From Leptospira noumeaensis (GTDB lineage Bacteria; Spirochaetota; Leptospiria; Leptospirales; Leptospiraceae): a stretch of DNA of 64,000 bases. The notes below the pieces were generated by a model. That model was not told the origin of the DNA. It saw only the letters and a list, made by a program, of their open reading frames with translations, and ran no database searches. A program made the position numbers and the translations under genes. Position 1 is the first letter of the stretch, and the number at the start of each line of letters is the position of its first letter. Location: NCBI RefSeq assembly GCF_004770765.1, contig NZ_RQFK01000028.1, positions 62,001 to 126,000 of the forward strand, given 5' to 3'. Below are positions 1 to 9,759 of this stretch, one piece after another.

Positions 1-634
1 TGAGTGGAATTGCTTGCACCATACCGTGTCTGATGTTTTCAGGAATTGCTTCTGTCATTTCAGTTGCGATAAAACCTGGAGCGATTGCGTTACAACGAAC
101 TTTTCTAGAAGCCATTTCAAGAGCCACAGCTTTCGTAAAACCAATCACACCTGCTTTAGATGCAGAGTAGTTTGTTTGTCCAATGTTTCCGTTTTCACCA
201 GAGATAGAAGAAAGGTTGATGATCGATCCACCATTTTCTTGTTTCATCATAACTTTGATGGCAGCTTGTGTACAAAGATAAGTTCCAGTAAGGTTTACTG
301 CAATGACAGAGTCCCACTGCTCTTTTTTCATTCTCATAAGGAGAGTGTCACGAGTGATCCCTGCGTTATTGACTAGGATGTCTACAGTTCCAAATTCTTT
401 TTTTGCTGAATCAATTAGTTTTTGAGCATCTTCTTCTACAGAAACGTTTGCTACTACTGCGATTGCTTTGTAACCTTTCGATTTTAATTCTTCAGCTGTT
501 GCATTCGTTGCTTCTGGGTTCATATCCGCTACAACGATGTTAGCTCCAAGAGAAGCTAGTTTCAAACAAGTTGCTTTTCCAATTCCTCTTGCTCCACCTG
601 TTACGATGGCTGTTTTTCCTGATAAACTAATCAT
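1..634 (-). CDS. fabG: 3-oxoacyl-ACP reductase FabG (3' end outside window)
   Basis: Short-chain dehydrogenase that would reduce 3-oxoacyl-ACP with NADPH in cytosolic fatty-acid elongation. Reading from the ATG at 634, the N-terminus carries the Rossmann motif TGGARGIG (residues 12-19), then NNAG near residue 87 and the catalytic YSASK with Tyr156 and Lys160. About 211 residues are present, and the last 35 or so of a usual 245-residue FabG lie outside the window. The start is supported by an AGAGGA-type ribosome binding site a few bases upstream. The neighbour plsX, also a lipid gene, favours FabG over another SDR, but SDR substrate cannot be read from sequence alone. Confidence 0.9.
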   Translation of the reverse strand, partial: MISLSGKTAIVTGGARGIGKATCLKLASLGANIVVADMNPEATNATAEELKSKGYKAIAVVANVSVEEDAQKLIDSAKKEFGTVDILVNNAGITRDTLLMRMKKEQWDSVIAVNLTGTYLCTQAAIKVMMKQENGGSIINLSSISGENGNIGQTNYSASKAGVIGFTKAVALEMASRKVRCNAIAPGFIATEMTEAIPENIRHGMVQAIPL

Positions 635-711
635 TTGGTTTTTTCCTCTTTTTTTCTAATTCCTAAAAACATTTTCTAAACTAAATCAATTAAAATGAAT
701 CCTACTGGTTT

Positions 712-1734
712 CTAAGCCGAATCACCGAGTATTGTTTTGTATTCACCGAGCCTGGTTCGAATCCTCTCGTTAATTCCATGTTTGGCGCACTCAGCAATGA
801 CACGCACAGCATTTTTAACTGCCAATGCATTGGATGAGCCATGACCAATCATACAAATCCCTTCTACACCGAGTAGAAGTGCACCGCCATATTCCGCATA
901 GTCTAAACGTTTTTTCACGGCGTTAAAAGTTGATTTTAAAAGTAAGGCACCAGTTTGTGCAAGACTGGATTGTCTGATGGAATTTTTTAAAACATTGAAT
1001 ATAGATTTCGCAAGGCCTTCTGTTGCTTTGAGAACAATGTTCCCAATAAAACCATCACAAACCACAACGTCTACTTCACGACCACCACCATAAAGATCGC
1101 GACCTTCTACGTTTCCTACAAAGTTAAATGGGATTTTTTTTAAGAGATCAAAGGTTTTTACAGAAACCGTATTTCCTTTTTTGTCTTCTTCCCCATTGGA
1201 AAGGATTCCAACTTTGGGATTTTGAATTCCAAAAAGTTCACGAGAATAAATTTCACCCATCACTGCAAATTGTGCTAAGTATTCGGGTTTACAATCTACG
1301 TTAGCACCGGCATCTAACAGAAGTACAGGTGGCCCTTCTTCTCTTGGTATATGAGCCGCAATGGGTGGGCGCAAAACGCCAGGTAGGCGGCCGAGATGTA
1401 ACAAAGCGGCGGCCATAGTAGCACCTGTGTTTCCAGGAGAAAACACACCGATACATTCTTTATCTGCTACTAAACGAACTGCTTTGACTACGGAAGAATC
1501 CTCCATAGCGCGGACTGCTATCGAAGGAGAATCATTCATACCGATGATTTCAGTAGAATGAATGACACGGACTTTCTCAGTGTCATAATCAAATTTCAAC
1601 AGGATATCAAGTAACTCTTGTTCGTCGCCAACGAGATAAACTGACAATCCGAATTCTCGAACTGCCAGTATCGCGCCCTCGACGATACCTTCAGGGCCGT
1701 AATCTCCGCTCATCGCGTCCACGGCGACCCACAT
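712..1734 (-). CDS. plsX: Phosphate acyltransferase PlsX
   Basis: Converts acyl-ACP and phosphate to acyl-phosphate, the acyl donor for PlsY in phospholipid synthesis. The 340-residue length is typical. The N-terminal [11 protein letters not shown] block is the family's usual DAMGGDxxP signature with Ser in place of Gly, and the middle holds [20 protein letters not shown] and VCDGFIGN, all characteristic of PlsX. The gene begins 5 bp after the rpmF stop, and fabG follows about 77 bp downstream, giving the widespread rpmF-plsX-fab arrangement. The ribosome binding site is weak, so translation is probably coupled to rpmF. Confidence 0.96.
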   Translation of the reverse strand: MWVAVDAMSGDYGPEGIVEGAILAVREFGLSVYLVGDEQELLDILLKFDYDTEKVRVIHSTEIIGMNDSPSIAVRAMEDSSVVKAVRLVADKECIGVFSPGNTGATMAAALLHLGRLPGVLRPPIAAHIPREEGPPVLLLDAGANVDCKPEYLAQFAVMGEIYSRELFGIQNPKVGILSNGEEDKKGNTVSVKTFDLLKKIPFNFVGNVEGRDLYGGGREVDVVVCDGFIGNIVLKATEGLAKSIFNVLKNSIRQSSLAQTGALLLKSTFNAVKKRLDYAEYGGALLLGVEGICMIGHGSSNALAVKNAVRVIAECAKHGINERIRTRLGEYKTILGDSA

Positions 1735-1739
1735 AACGG

Positions 1740-1940
1740 TTAGTTATCTTCGGTCGTTTTTTTAACTTTTTGAGCGACTACGAGTTTTCCCTTATAAAAA
1801 CCGCAATAAGGGCAAACACGGTGGGACAGAACAAATGATCCACAATTGGAACACGGGTTTAAGTTAGGTTTGCCTATCGCGTGATGGGCTCTTTTTGTTC
1901 TAACTTTCGATTTTGATTTACGTCTCTTTGGGACTGCCAT
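1740..1940 (-). CDS. rpmF: 50S ribosomal protein L32
   Basis: Small zinc-binding protein of the large ribosomal subunit. The 66-residue product starts [20 protein letters not shown], the family hallmark, and keeps two zinc-binding pairs, CSNC and CPYC. The C-terminus is slightly longer than in enterobacteria and ends in a charged tail. A good AGAGGAT ribosome binding site precedes the ATG. It lies directly upstream of plsX, a conserved pairing that ties ribosome supply to lipid synthesis. Confidence 0.97.
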   Translation of the reverse strand: MAVPKRRKSKSKVRTKRAHHAIGKPNLNPCSNCGSFVLSHRVCPYCGFYKGKLVVAQKVKKTTEDN

Positions 1941-2007
1941 GGCTATCCTCTATGGAATTATAACTGGTTTTTACTATGTTTTGGAAAACGAATGTGAAAA
2001 CAATATT

Positions 2008-2622
2008 TTAATTTTCTAGGCTCTCGATAAGAGACCGTAATTCGGTGTGTTTGTGATAAAAAGAGGAACGATTGCAGACCAAACGGGCTGTACTGTATAA
2101 AATCGACTCAAATTCCTTCAAACCATTGGCTTTTAGGGTTCCACCAGTGGAAACTAAGTCCACAATACAGTCTGAAAGGCCCACAATGGGAGCAAGCTCA
2201 ATCGAGCCATAGAGTTTGATGATTTCGCAGGAAATCCCTTTGGAAAAAAAATATTCACGAGTAAGGTTCGGGTATTTGGTGGCCACACGTACTTTGGAAC
2301 GTTTGGCAAATAGATCAAAGTCAGGAAAGGATGCTAGAGAAAGCCGACAAGCCCCTAGTTTCAAATCCACAGGGGAAATGAGGTCAAATCCACCTTCTCT
2401 GAGGATGTCCCAACCCACAATGCCAGCATCGGCTGCTGCTTCTTCCACATAAGTGCAAACATCTTGGGATCTGACAAATAAAAGGCGGAGGCGTTTGTCT
2501 TCGGAGACAAAGGTGAGTTCTTTCGAACCCTCGGATGGCAGAGTTTTCAACCATCCTTTGGATAACAAAAGAACCGCAGTTTCTTCGGCAAGCCTACCTT
2601 TCGGAAGAGCCAAAGTTAGCAT
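2008..2622 (-). CDS. hisG: ATP phosphoribosyltransferase, short form (HisG)
   Basis: First enzyme of histidine synthesis: ATP plus PRPP gives phosphoribosyl-ATP. The N-terminus [12 protein letters not shown] is the family signature, and [10 protein letters not shown] and [15 protein letters not shown] (PRPP-binding loop) follow. At 204 residues it lacks the C-terminal regulatory domain, so it belongs to the short form that, in characterised cases, needs the HisZ subunit; no hisZ is visible in the window. It starts 3 bp after the stop of the TPR gene and is probably transcribed with it. A 67-bp gap separates it from rpmF. Confidence 0.94.
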   Translation of the reverse strand: MLTLALPKGRLAEETAVLLLSKGWLKTLPSEGSKELTFVSEDKRLRLLFVRSQDVCTYVEEAAADAGIVGWDILREGGFDLISPVDLKLGACRLSLASFPDFDLFAKRSKVRVATKYPNLTREYFFSKGISCEIIKLYGSIELAPIVGLSDCIVDLVSTGGTLKANGLKEFESILYSTARLVCNRSSFYHKHTELRSLIESLEN

Positions 2623-2625
2623 AGG

Positions 2626-3372
2626 TTAGTTTTTCCCGAGTTTGAGGAGTAAATAACTAGAAAGGAGTTTCACATCTTCCCCAGATTCTGCCGCGTCTAG
2701 TTTGACTGCTTTTTCAAGATACTGTTTGGCACCCGCCTTGTCTCCGTTAAGGTAAGACAAGCGACCTGCTTGGTAATAAGACCATGCTTTAAAACCATTG
2801 AGTTCTCTTGCTGGTTCGATCACCGCAGCAGCAATTTTATAATTTTCTAAAGACTTTGTGTTGTTTTTTTCACGTTCACGGTAATTACCAGCAACGTAAA
2901 AATAAAGAGCTTTGATTTCTTTAGGAGTATCAATTTTTTTAGCAGCGTCTTCGAGATATCCGGCAGCTTTTCCGAACTCTCCTTTTTCGGCGTAAAGTTT
3001 AGAAAGATCCTTCCAAACCCTAAGTTCCATTTTACCGGTGCTTTGGTTTTGTAGAAAGGTTTCTAAACTTTGGATTTGAACATCAAGACCAGCTTTCGAT
3101 TTCTGTTGAGTGAGTTTCAAATCTTCCAATGTGACCGTTTCTTTTTCAAACAAATACGCTCGGTATTCGAAGAATCCGATAATCACAGCTAACACAACAA
3201 TGGCGGAAGCAAGACCGATAAAAACGGACTTACGATTGCGCGCCAAAAAATGTGTGAACTTTAAAAATGCTAATTCTGCTTTGGAACCTTCAAAATCAGC
3301 GAACTCATCCTTTTGGATGAGTTCTGCTTGTTTCTTTTGTTCGATTTGGTTTTTTTTATGAAACTTATCCAT
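2626..3372 (-). CDS. Membrane-anchored TPR protein
   Basis: This 248-residue protein has a charged cytoplasmic N-terminus of about 48 residues (rich in Lys and Gln), one transmembrane helix (about 49-70), and a C-terminal part made of tetratricopeptide-like helical repeats (for example around GEFGKAAGYLEDAAKK and GDKAGAKQYLEKAVKL). The layout resembles YfgM-type inner-membrane TPR proteins that assist envelope protein folding, but that match is inferred from layout only. It sits between rpsA (5 bp upstream) and hisG (3 bp downstream) and is probably cotranscribed with both. Confidence 0.8.
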   Translation of the reverse strand: MDKFHKKNQIEQKKQAELIQKDEFADFEGSKAELAFLKFTHFLARNRKSVFIGLASAIVVLAVIIGFFEYRAYLFEKETVTLEDLKLTQQKSKAGLDVQIQSLETFLQNQSTGKMELRVWKDLSKLYAEKGEFGKAAGYLEDAAKKIDTPKEIKALYFYVAGNYREREKNNTKSLENYKIAAAVIEPARELNGFKAWSYYQAGRLSYLNGDKAGAKQYLEKAVKLDAAESGEDVKLLSSYLLLKLGKN

Positions 3373-3376
3373 AGAC

Positions 3377-5077
3377 CTATCGGTTTTGGTTTAAATTCAT
3401 AAAAGAACCGATGGATTCACGTGAAGGTTGGTTGTCTTCCTTCATGTATTTCGCCATCTCTTCACGTTCTACTGCTTTATCAAAGTCTTTGATAGAGAGA
3501 GAAATTTTCTTATTGTTAGGTTCAATTTTGACAACAACTGTGCGAACCGAATCGCCCACTTTGTAAAGATCCTCTAACTTAATGTTGCGACCATCCGGAA
3601 TTTCAGAGATGTGAACGAGGCCTTCGTAACCAGGTTCTACTTCTACGAAAACACCAAAACTAACAATCGACTTCACACGACCTTCTACAAGTGTACCCGG
3701 TGGGTATTTTTTGCGAAGAGCTTCGTATGGATGTTCTGAAAGTTGTTTCAGACCACAGCTGATTCGTTGTGCATCTAAGTTGACATCAAGGATTTTGTAT
3801 TGAACCGATTGGCCTTTTTTAAGGAGGTTTAATGGATTCTTTTCTTTTTCATCCCAAGTGATGTCAGAGATATGAATGAGTCCTTCGATTCCACTTTCCA
3901 CTTCTACGAAAGCACCGTATTTAGTGATTCCTGTGATTTTACCTTCGAGCACGTTTCCGGCACGAACGTTAGCAGAAAGAGCTTCCCAAGGGTTAGGAAG
4001 GAGTTGTTTGAGTCCGAGTGACAATCGTCTTGCTTCGAAATCAATGTCCAAAATTTCAGAATCTACTTCTTGGCCTTTTTTCAAAACATCTTTTGGATGA
4101 GGTGGTTTTTTCGCCCAAGAAAGTTCTGTTGTATGGATGAGACCTTCGAGTCCTTCTTTGAGTTCGACGAAAGAACCAAAATTAGTGAGAGAGGTTACGA
4201 TTCCGCGAACCACCATACCTTTTTCGAGTTCTTTTTTCGCCCAAATCCATGGATCTTCATAGAGTTGTTTGATTCCAAGAGATAGTTTGTTGTTCTCTTT
4301 ATCAACTTCCAGAACAACCACTTCCACTTCGGCACCGATGTTGAAGTATTGTTTGAAAGGAGCAAATTTTTTGTAAGAAATATCGTTTTGGCGGAGAAGT
4401 CCTACCACTTCGTAAACAGAAAGGAAAACACCAAAATTGGCAATTTTCACAACCTTACCGTTCACTTTGTCCCCAACTTTTACTTTGCCAAGAAGTTCTT
4501 CCCACTTCTCGCCGTTGATCTCGTCGAGGAGAGTTTTACGAGAGACCACACCGGTTCTTGTTTTTTCGTTGAGTTCAATGATTTTGAATGAAAACTCTTT
4601 TCCACCTTCTGTGGATTCTTTAAAACGAACCCCTACGTGAGAGGCAGGTAGGAACAATTGAATTCCTTCGCTTTCAACTAGGTATCCTTTGTTTTTAACT
4701 TCTCCGACAATTTTACCAGAGAGGGGATAACCGTTTTGACTTGCGTCTTTGATGGTTTCCCAACCAACTCTTTGGTCCGCTTCTTTTTTGGAGAGGACAC
4801 AATATCCGTCGACCCGCTTCTTAATGATCGCACTGACTTTCTCACCGCGTTTTGGCGTTTCAGAGAAGTCTTCACGTGAGACACGAGCTTCCAATTTTTC
4901 TCCAATATCAAGGAAAACAGTGTCACCAATGACATCGACTACAGTCCCTTCAATGAGGGTACCTTTTCCTGCGGAGTTTTCTTGTTCTTGTGCTTGTGAT
5001 TGCGATTCCCACTTCTCTAATAATTCGCCGAAGGAAGTGGTCTCATTTTTGGGGGAGGATGGGTTGGTTGAATTCAA
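3377..5077 (-). CDS. rpsA: 30S ribosomal protein S1
   Basis: RNA-binding ribosomal protein that helps load mRNA onto the 30S subunit. The 566-residue sequence is a string of S1 (OB-fold) domains; the best preserved copies carry GxVxxIxxFGxFVEL/V patterns such as [26 protein letters not shown] and [13 protein letters not shown], each followed by GLIH or GLVH. The only in-frame start before the first domain is a TTG at 5077, with a stop just upstream, so a TTG start is likely. It lies 20 bp downstream of cmk, the conserved cmk-rpsA pair. Confidence 0.95.
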   Translation of the reverse strand: MNSTNPSSPKNETTSFGELLEKWESQSQAQEQENSAGKGTLIEGTVVDVIGDTVFLDIGEKLEARVSREDFSETPKRGEKVSAIIKKRVDGYCVLSKKEADQRVGWETIKDASQNGYPLSGKIVGEVKNKGYLVESEGIQLFLPASHVGVRFKESTEGGKEFSFKIIELNEKTRTGVVSRKTLLDEINGEKWEELLGKVKVGDKVNGKVVKIANFGVFLSVYEVVGLLRQNDISYKKFAPFKQYFNIGAEVEVVVLEVDKENNKLSLGIKQLYEDPWIWAKKELEKGMVVRGIVTSLTNFGSFVELKEGLEGLIHTTELSWAKKPPHPKDVLKKGQEVDSEILDIDFEARRLSLGLKQLLPNPWEALSANVRAGNVLEGKITGITKYGAFVEVESGIEGLIHISDITWDEKEKNPLNLLKKGQSVQYKILDVNLDAQRISCGLKQLSEHPYEALRKKYPPGTLVEGRVKSIVSFGVFVEVEPGYEGLVHISEIPDGRNIKLEDLYKVGDSVRTVVVKIEPNNKKISLSIKDFDKAVEREEMAKYMKEDNQPSRESIGSFMNLNQNR

Positions 5078-5097
5078 TGGTTACCGGGATACAAAAC

Positions 5098-5850
5098 CTA
5101 GATTTGCCCAGAGGATGAAACCTTGGACAGGATAGTATTTAGGACAGTTTCTGTGTCGAGGGTGCTCGTGTCAATTAGGATTGCGTCGGAAGCCTGTTTC
5201 AGGGGAGCCACAGTACGGGTGGTGTCACTTTCGTCCCGGGCCGCAATTTCGTCCTGAATGTGGTTTAGGTCGGCTTTGAAGCCTTTTGCAACTAACTCAT
5301 CGTATCGGCGTTTGGCCCGCACTTCCACAGAGGCAGTCAGAAAAAATTTGAATTTGGATTTAGGAAATACTTCTGTCCCAATGTCTCGGCCATCCATCAC
5401 CAATTTGTGAGTTTTGGCAAATTCACGGATATGATGGTTCAGGATTTCACGGAAAGCACGTTTGGGCGCAATGTACCGAATTTTTTTAGTGATCTCTGGA
5501 TCGCGAATATCAAGACTTATGTCTCTTTCACCCAGGAACATTAAATTTTCTCCACTGGACGAAAGTTCACAATGTACGGGAATTTTCGCCACGGAAAATC
5601 CGAACTCTACTTCGTCTTTTTCTAGGAGTGTGGCATCAGCCAATCTTTCTACGAAAAAAGGAAATTTAGACTCCTCTTCACCGGTTGTTAAAAATTTTTC
5701 CCATATAGCAAGAGTTAATGCTCGGTAATAAGCTCCCGAATCCAGATAAAGATATCCGATTTTATGGGCGATCATTCGTGCAAGTGTACTTTTTCCAGAG
5801 CCGGCTGGCCCATCAATGGCAATGACGTTTTCGATATTCAGGAGACTCAT
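5098..5850 (-). CDS. cmk: Cytidylate kinase
   Basis: Phosphorylates CMP and dCMP with ATP. The 250-residue protein begins with the P-loop AIDGPAGSGKSTLAR (about residues 11-25), followed by YLDSGAYYRALT, the family's nucleotide-binding block, and carries VMDGRDIGTEVFP and RDESDTTR near the C-terminus, both typical of bacterial Cmk. It is the first gene of the minus-strand run and is divergent from the histidine kinase gene at 5995, with 144 bp between them for both promoters. rpsA follows immediately. Confidence 0.95.
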   Translation of the reverse strand: MSLLNIENVIAIDGPAGSGKSTLARMIAHKIGYLYLDSGAYYRALTLAIWEKFLTTGEEESKFPFFVERLADATLLEKDEVEFGFSVAKIPVHCELSSSGENLMFLGERDISLDIRDPEITKKIRYIAPKRAFREILNHHIREFAKTHKLVMDGRDIGTEVFPKSKFKFFLTASVEVRAKRRYDELVAKGFKADLNHIQDEIAARDESDTTRTVAPLKQASDAILIDTSTLDTETVLNTILSKVSSSGQI

Positions 5851-5942
5851 AGTTTCAAATTCTAAAACTAGAAGGGGAATTGATTTCGTCCAGAGGAATT
5901 CTTTTAGAGAACAAAGGCTAACCGGTGGTAAACGATTTTACC

Positions 5943-5970
5943 TTGACAATTCAACTTCGCCCCCGATAAC
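5943..5970 (+). promoter_or_regulatory. Sigma-70-like promoter for the GAF-PAS kinase
   Basis: A perfect -35 box TTGACA (5943-5948) is followed after 16 bp by GATAAC (5965-5970), which matches the -10 consensus at four of six positions. It lies about 25 bp upstream of the histidine kinase start, leaving a very short leader. The call is by eye. Confidence 0.45.
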
Positions 5971-5994
5971 TTAAGCGATTCAGGGCAGGTGCTA

Positions 5995-7527
5995 GTGAAA
6001 CTAAGAAATCGCAATCTAGATCCTGAACGCATTGCCGACTTCGAATGTTTCCGAAGTGGGATCCTAGAACTCATCGTAGGAAACGCTCCTCTCACCAAAG
6101 TCTTAAATGAAATTGTATTTGGGATTGAAACTCTAAATCCCAGAATGATCTGCACTGTCATTCTTATCGAAAATTCAAAAATAAAAATGGGAGCTTCTCC
6201 CTCACTTCCTAAAATTTACAATGAGGCCATTGATGGTGTTACCATTGGACCCGAAGTTGGTTCTTGTGGGACAGCGGCTTACACAGGCAAACGAGTCATT
6301 GTAGAAGACATTAGCAAAAGCCCCTTGTGGAAAAATTATAAAGACATAGCTCTCAGTGTGGGCCTTTATTCTTGTTGGTCGGAACCCATTCGTTCGCATA
6401 AAAACGAAGTCATTGGCACCTTCGCCATTTATCATAAAGAAATTTTAGGCCCAAGTGAGTTTGATATCTTTATCATTACGGAAACGGCAGACCTTGTGAG
6501 TATTGCCATTGAAAAATCGATTGTATCGGAAAGGTTAACGGAAAGCGAAGGAAGGTTTCGTAATTTTTTTGAAAAAAATTCTTCCGTAATGCTCATCATC
6601 GAACCACATACAGGTGAAATCATCAATGCCAACCAAGCTGCAGTGGCATACTACGGTTACCCTCATGAAGTTCTGACCAAGATGAAAATTGATGAGATAA
6701 ACATTTTACCGGCAGAACAAGTCAAAGAAGAAAGAATGCGTGCCCTTGCCGAAGAAAGAAGTTATTTTTCTTTTCCACACAAACTGGCAAATGGAACCAC
6801 CAAACAAGTAGAAGTTTATTCCACTCCGATTGAAACAAACAACCGCCATCTTCTTTTTTCCATCGTTCATGATGTCACAGAAAGGAAAACTGCCGAAGCA
6901 AAGGTAAAATCCCTACTTTCTGAAAAAGAATTAATTTTAAGAGAAGTCCACCACCGAATCAAAAACAATATGACGATCCTCTACAATCTCCTCGATTTGC
7001 AAGCAGGGTCACAAACAAATGTAGATGTAAAAAACTCTCTTAAGGATGCCACAAGTCGGATCAAAACCATGTCTCTTTTGTATGACAAACTGTATTCCGG
7101 CAAAGGCATCCGAGAATTACCGTTAGACGAATACTTAATTCCTCTTGCGGAACAAGTGATCTCCCTATTTCCTTTTCCTGTAAAACTAAATACAGAAATC
7201 ACCAAACAAGAATTATCCGCAGATCAACTACAGGCGATTGGGATCATTACCAACGAACTTCTCACAAATAGTTTGAAATATGCGAGAGAACCAAACAAAG
7301 ATTTAATCATTACCATCAAAACATGGATCGAAGGCCAAAACTTCCAAATACTCATTAGTGACAACGGAAGAGGTTTTGACCTAAAAAAGGTTAACCCAGA
7401 AAACCTGGGTTTTGGACTTACTTTAGTGACGATGCTTGTTCAACAAATCCAAGGAACGGTTAGTTTCCAAGGGAATCAAGGTGCCAAATGCCAATTCAAT
7501 TTCCCTATCAGTAAACCCCATCCTTAA
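5995..7527 (+). CDS. GAF-PAS sensor histidine kinase (HisKA_2 type)
   Basis: Predicted soluble sensor kinase of about 510 residues with no membrane segment. The order is a GAF domain (about 15-175, with GSCGTAAYTGKRVIVEDI), a PAS domain (about 185-300), a HisKA_2 dimerisation domain with REVHHRIKNNM (the phosphorylatable His near residue 319), and a GHKL ATPase with NELLTNSLKYA, SDNGRGFDL and LGFGLTLVTML. A GTG at 5995 is preferred over the GTG at 5989 because an AGGG element at 5982-5985 is spaced 9 bases from it. No response regulator is adjacent. Its last 20 bp overlap the end of the convergent gene. Confidence 0.88.
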   Translation: MKLRNRNLDPERIADFECFRSGILELIVGNAPLTKVLNEIVFGIETLNPRMICTVILIENSKIKMGASPSLPKIYNEAIDGVTIGPEVGSCGTAAYTGKRVIVEDISKSPLWKNYKDIALSVGLYSCWSEPIRSHKNEVIGTFAIYHKEILGPSEFDIFIITETADLVSIAIEKSIVSERLTESEGRFRNFFEKNSSVMLIIEPHTGEIINANQAAVAYYGYPHEVLTKMKIDEINILPAEQVKEERMRALAEERSYFSFPHKLANGTTKQVEVYSTPIETNNRHLLFSIVHDVTERKTAEAKVKSLLSEKELILREVHHRIKNNMTILYNLLDLQAGSQTNVDVKNSLKDATSRIKTMSLLYDKLYSGKGIRELPLDEYLIPLAEQVISLFPFPVKLNTEITKQELSADQLQAIGIITNELLTNSLKYAREPNKDLIITIKTWIEGQNFQILISDNGRGFDLKKVNPENLGFGLTLVTMLVQQIQGTVSFQGNQGAKCQFNFPISKPHP

Positions 7528-9106
7528 AAGCCGCAAAAGTATACCGAAATCGTTTTTTAGAACTACCGAGATAAGCAAATTCCATTCGGATATTTTCTAC
7601 ATGATTCGAATCATTGCCACCATCTAAATACAACCGAACTTCCTTCTCCATAGTATTTCGATAAAAATAATTATCTTTGATATAACGATACATTTGGAGA
7701 TATAAAACTTGGTTTTCCTTGGATAACTTTGGATTGGGTTTGTCTGCACTGATACTTGCGAATTTCAATTTTCCATTTAGAAAATGTAAGTTAGAAGAAA
7801 ACAAATAATTCATTGGGTTTGTCTGTTCCATTTGAATCACAAGTGGAAGTTTCACTTGGTTACAATTCCAATAAAACCGAAGTGTAGGTTCTTCAACACC
7901 AACTTCCTGCCAATAAAATTCCAATTCATTCTTTGTATTACAAAACTCATTTGATTTTTCATCTGAATTAGGAACACGAACCAAGGTTTTTGGAAATACT
8001 GAAAATACAGATTGGTTGCGACTCATTTTTGAATACAATCCGTGAGGAATCAAAACTTTATTTTCCATTTGTAAGGCCACTTCCCTGGCCTTTTCTTCTC
8101 CATTTCGTTTTTTTAATTCGGTAAAAAGAGAAGAAGAAAGAGTATTGATGAACTCTGGAAAAAACCGATCCCCTGCATTTGTTTTTGTGATCGCTTGAAA
8201 GATCGTAACATCGGCTAACTCAGCACCAACAAGTTCTCTATATTGCCAAAGTAAAGAGGGAATGAAGGTAAAATCTTTTTTAAAATCGGACTCAATGGCC
8301 GCATCATAAAAACCAATTTGTTTATCCAAACGAAAGGAAGAAACTAGAAGTTGGCGTTTGACAGCTTCACAGGTTTTATGTGTATAAAGTTCCGGGTAAT
8401 TTAATAAGGAAGCAGCATAATAATCAGAAATACCTTCTGCAAGCGAACGACCAATGGCATTGTTTCCAAGGTACTTCCCTGTGATTAAATGAGTGTATTC
8501 ATGATAAATGGAATCGGGGCAAGTTGCCGTATCAATGATCCTTTCAAAAGCAAATGTGCTCAATACAGGGAAATCCCATTTGGGAGCAAACCACAATTCA
8601 CTATTCCAATTTCCATTGGATTCTGCTGGAGGAATTGTCAGTGCAGTGTTTTTTAAACCAACTTTCGAATCAAAATAATCTGTCGGCGAATATGCGTAAG
8701 GTGCATCAACCCGGACAATTACCTTAGAAGGAAAATTTGTGATTCTTTCTTTTGATCCAGACAAAGTGGAAATGGTTTGGAATTTGGATTCTATTTTACG
8801 AAGATGAAATCCTAAGGTTAATAACTTTAAATTTCCTTCTACTTGTTCTAGAGGGATCGGTGTATGATCCAACTGGGAATGGATGGAAAAGTTTTCCAAA
8901 ATATAATGTGTTTGTGACTTGAGGCCAAGTTCTTCTAAAGTTACATTTTTATGTATGAACTGTTTACGGCCAGGATCCCAATCTAAAACTTGGTTTTCTT
9001 TTTTTACTTCAGCGTTTAGGTTTATACCGATGAGGAATATAAAAGTAGAAAACAGAATGTAGATTCTTTTTTTTCTATCAATGCTCTGAAACTCTATACT
9101 TTTCAT
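7508..9106 (-). CDS. Secreted protein with HEXXH metallopeptidase motif
   Basis: A 532-residue protein with an N-terminal hydrophobic stretch (about 15-32, ending near NLNAEV) that looks like a signal peptide. HEYTH at residues 202-206 plus Glu224 in EGISDYY, 18 residues after the second His, fits the zinc site of gluzincin metallopeptidases (HEXXH then a distant Glu). The C-terminal 200 residues look beta-rich and match nothing I recognise. Substrate unknown. It overlaps the convergent kinase gene by 20 bp. The peptidase call is inferred from the motif and its spacing, not from a family match. Confidence 0.6.
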   Translation of the reverse strand: MKSIEFQSIDRKKRIYILFSTFIFLIGINLNAEVKKENQVLDWDPGRKQFIHKNVTLEELGLKSQTHYILENFSIHSQLDHTPIPLEQVEGNLKLLTLGFHLRKIESKFQTISTLSGSKERITNFPSKVIVRVDAPYAYSPTDYFDSKVGLKNTALTIPPAESNGNWNSELWFAPKWDFPVLSTFAFERIIDTATCPDSIYHEYTHLITGKYLGNNAIGRSLAEGISDYYAASLLNYPELYTHKTCEAVKRQLLVSSFRLDKQIGFYDAAIESDFKKDFTFIPSLLWQYRELVGAELADVTIFQAITKTNAGDRFFPEFINTLSSSLFTELKKRNGEEKAREVALQMENKVLIPHGLYSKMSRNQSVFSVFPKTLVRVPNSDEKSNEFCNTKNELEFYWQEVGVEEPTLRFYWNCNQVKLPLVIQMEQTNPMNYLFSSNLHFLNGKLKFASISADKPNPKLSKENQVLYLQMYRYIKDNYFYRNTMEKEVRLYLDGGNDSNHVENIRMEFAYLGSSKKRFRYTFAAFKDGVY

Positions 9107-9214
9107 TTTTATACTCGTTTGAATTTTGTTTTAAAAGAAATCTTGTTTCTAGTGACCATCATCATGGGTAGAAACAAGATTCTTATGTTTTTTGTTTTTA
9201 TAGAACAGAGAGGA

Positions 9215-9640
9215 TTAGAATCCTAGTCCTACGGAATCATACATCCCGCCAGAAACTACGTTTCCAAACCCACCTGTGTGAATGAGTAATCCAACAACGG
9301 CCACAACAGTCACAGAAGCTAAAACGTTTTCAAAAACTTTGAAGTTTGTTCCGTGAAGGTAGTTTCCTGTAGATTTTTTTAACTGAATGGAAGAAACTAT
9401 CTGATCCAAGTCTTGGTCAAGAGTTCCAGCAAATTCAGCATTTTTGATTTCTCTACTGATTCTTACGAATTCTTGAGGAGTGATATGAGCTTTTAAATAC
9501 TCATGTGCTTCCTTGTTAGTCATTCCATTGTTTACCAAAACTCTTGCTGCTTCTTTTACACTCATCTGGTTTGCAGGTGCTGCAAATACAACTTGGCTAG
9601 CAAAGGCGATCGCGAGTACTAAACTGATTTTCTTTTTCAT
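9215..9640 (-). CDS. Small exported protein of unknown function
   Basis: The ATG at 9640 is chosen over an upstream in-frame ATG because it has an AAAGGAT ribosome binding site and opens directly with a clear signal peptide (MKKKISLVLAIAFASQVVFA). The 141-residue product has a predicted helical middle with MTNKEAHEYLKAHITPQEF, a hydrophobic segment near the C-terminus (about 107-123) and a Gly-rich tail. The arrangement resembles small PA2779-like exported proteins, but I would not assign that family without a search. The next gene downstream is the HEXXH protein, 108 bp away. Confidence 0.7.
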   Translation of the reverse strand: MKKKISLVLAIAFASQVVFAAPANQMSVKEAARVLVNNGMTNKEAHEYLKAHITPQEFVRISREIKNAEFAGTLDQDLDQIVSSIQLKKSTGNYLHGTNFKVFENVLASVTVVAVVGLLIHTGGFGNVVSGGMYDSVGLGF

Positions 9641-9759
9641 GGGATTATCCTTTGAATCAAATTTGTTTTCGTGGGATTTGTTTTTCCCTCTCAAACTTGA
9701 ATCCATCCTACTACGAAAAAGAATCCGAATCGTCTGGATCGATCGAGTTGGATAGAAAA

